NCBI GenBank assembly: GCA_037444575.1
Contig: JBBIME010000011.1
Coordinates: 133,520-197,519, forward strand
Direction: 5' to 3'
Origin: Bacteriovorax sp037444575
GTDB lineage: Bacteria; Bdellovibrionota; Bacteriovoracia; Bacteriovoracales; Bacteriovoracaceae
DNA: 64,000 nt
The position numbers and the translations under genes are program-made. The notes beneath the pieces were generated by a model, which was not told where the DNA came from, ran no database searches, and saw only the letters and a list, made by a program, of their open reading frames with translations. This document shows positions 62,197 to 64,000 of this stretch, one piece after another; position 1 is the first letter of the stretch; the number at the start of each line of letters is the position of its first letter.

Positions 62197-64000
62197 TTGT
62201 TTAATCTACATCCTGGATTCGCAGGAATTTTCTTAGATATTTTATTTATTCTTCTTCCTTGCATTTTTACTTCATATGAAAGTTCACAGTCAGAATCTAG
62301 GGAGAGGAGTGAGTTGAGAACTAATTGATTCTTTAATAACTCTTTACCCACAAGAGCGTATTTCTTAACAAAATCAGAAGAGTTTAATTGCTGTGAGTTC
62401 ATCTGGATAAAAATAGAATTCATTCTGTTGATTGAAGATCTTGTTTCACTTTGTAATCTTGATTTGCATTCAGACATACTTTCATTCAAGATTTCGTTTG
62501 GTTCATTTTTATGACATAGATTATCTAGGTCATCACCTTTTTGAAAGTAGTTCTCAATCATTAAAATAGCGTTGTTCATTTGAGTATTGATGGCCTCTAG
62601 GTTTTTTGCGTTTGAAATTAACTTTCTAGTGAAACGTGAAGGAAGTTCAGCGCTAACTTCAATTTTTACATAACCAAGTTTTCCACCAGCTTCAAATGCA
62701 GGCACATAGTGAGGAGCAAACTCAGATCTAAGTCCAGTTGATTGGTATAGTTTTTCTAAGGCCTCTTTTAGTTTCCAGTTTTTTGTTGAATCATTTTCGT
62801 AACTCCATAGGAAAGTTGCCGTTTGATCCTCTGAAAGAAGCTGGTTGTTTGAATTATAATTTTGAGCTTTTCCTGCATAAAACGATTGAGTGAGATTTTT
62901 ATGCATGTGGAAGAATCGTCCATTTAATTCTTTAAGGTATACGCCATAGTTAAGATTTGTAAATGATTTGTCATTGTTGTAGATAGTATTTGTTTGTCCG
63001 TTAATTTCAGAAGTAGAAGAGTTAAGAGTTGCAATCATTGGGATACCAAAAGCAATACCTCTTGATTTGGAGATCTCTGTCGTATTGAATGAATCAATTT
63101 GTTCAACACCTGATACTAACGAATTTAATGAAAGTTTTTGAGCAAGGGTAGCATTTCCTTTTAGAAGTTCTTGATAAGCACGAATCGCTTGTTTTCCTCC
63201 AACTTCAAAATCGAAACCATAGCTAAAGCCTTTATTCATGTTTTCAAGCTTACTTGTATCTAGAACATAAATTCCAAGACCAGTAAAAAGTGATGCTTTT
63301 TTTAGATTTGTTTTAGTTACTTGAACGAAAACTTTTGTAGAAGAATCTTTTTGAACAAAAGTTTTAAATCCACCTTCAGCGACAACACTTCCACCTGCGA
63401 ATGCACCTCCAATGCCAGCTCCTGCTGAATAAAGCATTCCACCAGTGCTTTCATAAGAAACACTTTCACCCGATTTATATGACTTCAGTTTTTCGTATTC
63501 GAATGGAATTGTAAGAGTTGGAAGACTATCAACAAGGGCCTCATTGTTAACTAATCTTTCGTATTGAACAAAAGAGTTACCTGTAACCATTACGCCAACG
63601 AGTCCAGAAGAAAGGGCGGCAAGCCCAGTAGAATTTTCAACATAAATTTGGGCCGCATTTCCTAATCCAAGATTATATTTTCTGATTTGGGTAACAGCAA
63701 AACCATCGCGGTAATCATCAAGAATAAGGTCTTCAGAATCAGCAAATTCATTTCCTGTTAAGTTCACTGGTTTATCTAAAATATCATAGTTGCCAAATGC
63801 TAGAGGGAGAACTCTTGCTTTTAATTTCTTTTCAGGTTGGGAATTTGAAGTCGTAGTCTGTGTGTTGCTGGTGTTCGAATTGTTATTGCCATTACCGTTG
63901 TTATTTCCGTTACCATTGTTCGTAGTTCCATCACCATTGTTAGTGTTTCCACCGCCGTTGTTGTTTGTTCCACCACCGTTATTGTTTGTTCCACCGCCGT
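62193..64000 (-). CDS. Large protein with Gly/Asn repeat linker, N-terminus outside window
   Basis: The frame stays open from the stop at 62193 to the right edge, at least 601 codons; a GTG at 63767 is internal, not a start. The N-terminal visible part is a GGGTNNN-type low-complexity linker, like the spacers after a lipobox. Residues after it are rich in glycine and beta-prone, with a segment VSYESTGGMLYSAGAGIGGAFAGG written here only by its ends (VSYES to AFAGG) that could be a glycine hairpin or membrane-active region. Three or four Cys lie near the C-terminus. Family unrecognised; surface or outer-membrane location is inferred. Confidence 0.65.
   Translation of the reverse strand, partial: GGGTNNNGGGTNNNGGGNTNNGDGTTNNGNGNNNGNGNNNSNTSNTQTTTSNSQPEKKLKARVLPLAFGNYDILDKPVNLTGNEFADSEDLILDDYRDGFAVTQIRKYNLGLGNAAQIYVENSTGLAALSSGLVGVMVTGNSFVQYERLVNNEALVDSLPTLTIPFEYEKLKSYKSGESVSYESTGGMLYSAGAGIGGAFAGGSVVAEGGFKTFVQKDSSTKVFVQVTKTNLKKASLFTGLGIYVLDTSKLENMNKGFSYGFDFEVGGKQAIRAYQELLKGNATLAQKLSLNSLVSGVEQIDSFNTTEISKSRGIAFGIPMIATLNSSTSEINGQTNTIYNNDKSFTNLNYGVYLKELNGRFFHMHKNLTQSFYAGKAQNYNSNNQLLSEDQTATFLWSYENDSTKNWKLKEALEKLYQSTGLRSEFAPHYVPAFEAGGKLGYVKIEVSAELPSRFTRKLISNAKNLEAINTQMNNAILMIENYFQKGDDLDNLCHKNEPNEILNESMSECKSRLQSETRSSINRMNSIFIQMNSQQLNSSDFVKKYALVGKELLKNQLVLNSLLSLDSDCELSYEVKMQGRRINKISKKIPANPGCRLNN
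63879..63998 (-). repeat. Tandem 21-bp repeat encoding GGGTNNN-type units
   Basis: Read on the minus strand, four 21-base units and two 18-base units follow each other in frame, coding glycine-asparagine heptads and hexads. The units nearest the edge are most alike and drift toward 63879, so the array probably continues beyond the window. Confidence 0.8.

Noticed and set aside
63765..63767. GTG as the start of the last gene
   Set aside because: The frame continues upstream without a stop to the window edge and encodes an ordered Gly/Asn repeat, so the GTG is internal.

Overview
This AT-rich window is densely coded on both strands and carries an unusually high share of secreted, lipoprotein and outer-membrane genes. 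It looks like the chromosome of a Gram-negative predatory bacterium of the Bdellovibrionota, Bacteriovorax/Halobacteriovorax/Peredibacter-like. That placement is inferred from gene content and composition: TolC, OmpA and Omp85-type outer-membrane proteins, MlaC/MMPL proteins, many exported hydrolases, Ku/LigD, and a nuoBCDI group. No rRNA, tRNA, CRISPR array or insertion sequence is visible.

Region by region. 1-6.6 kb: an exported alpha/beta hydrolase cut by the window edge, a small exported protein, a purple-acid-phosphatase-like phosphoesterase overlapping an MMPL/RND exporter, and, divergently, a MlaC-like lipid-binding protein with a TolC-like channel. 6.6-14.8 kb: two sensor histidine kinases, a divergent response regulator, an OmpA-family protein and a short Omp85-like barrel. 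15-22 kb: a cyclitol gene cluster (Gfo/Idh/MocA dehydrogenase, inositol-3-phosphate synthase, ATP-grasp enzyme, CDP-alcohol phosphotransferase, and on the other strand a HAD phosphatase and nucleotidyltransferase, then a class III aminotransferase). I infer that it makes CDP-inositol and transfers inositol phosphate to an unknown acceptor; the aminotransferase, dehydrogenase and ATP-grasp enzyme may add an amine and an amide. 22-25.7 kb: a PEBP-like protein and an acyl-CoA dehydrogenase / hydrolase / Zn-ribbon operon, then a 34-residue lysine-rich microprotein.

25.9-43 kb is the accessory-looking part. It holds a 14-repeat RCC1-like exported protein, two DUF3494 (ice-binding-like) lipoproteins, a phosphoribosyltransferase-erythromycin esterase fusion, a phosphoethanolamine transferase, a three-gene operon of exported proteins including a putative metallopeptidase, a small coiled protein with an ordered upstream repeat array, a cytoplasmic sensor kinase, a caspase-fold-like exported protein, and an L,D-transpeptidase-family gene broken by an in-frame stop just before its catalytic cysteine motif. 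43-58 kb: a FecR-like protein, a helical repeat protein, a DUF4105 protein, a second Gfo/Idh/MocA enzyme, Ku plus a split LigD for end joining, a DAO-Rieske oxidoreductase, MtgA, a subtilase and another exported HExxH protein. 58-64 kb: nuoB, nuoC, nuoD and nuoI, a chromate transporter, and a large exported-type protein with a Gly/Asn repeat that runs off the window.

Start codons were chosen by eye from Shine-Dalgarno spacing and signal peptides. Functional calls come from motifs read in the translations, without any database search.
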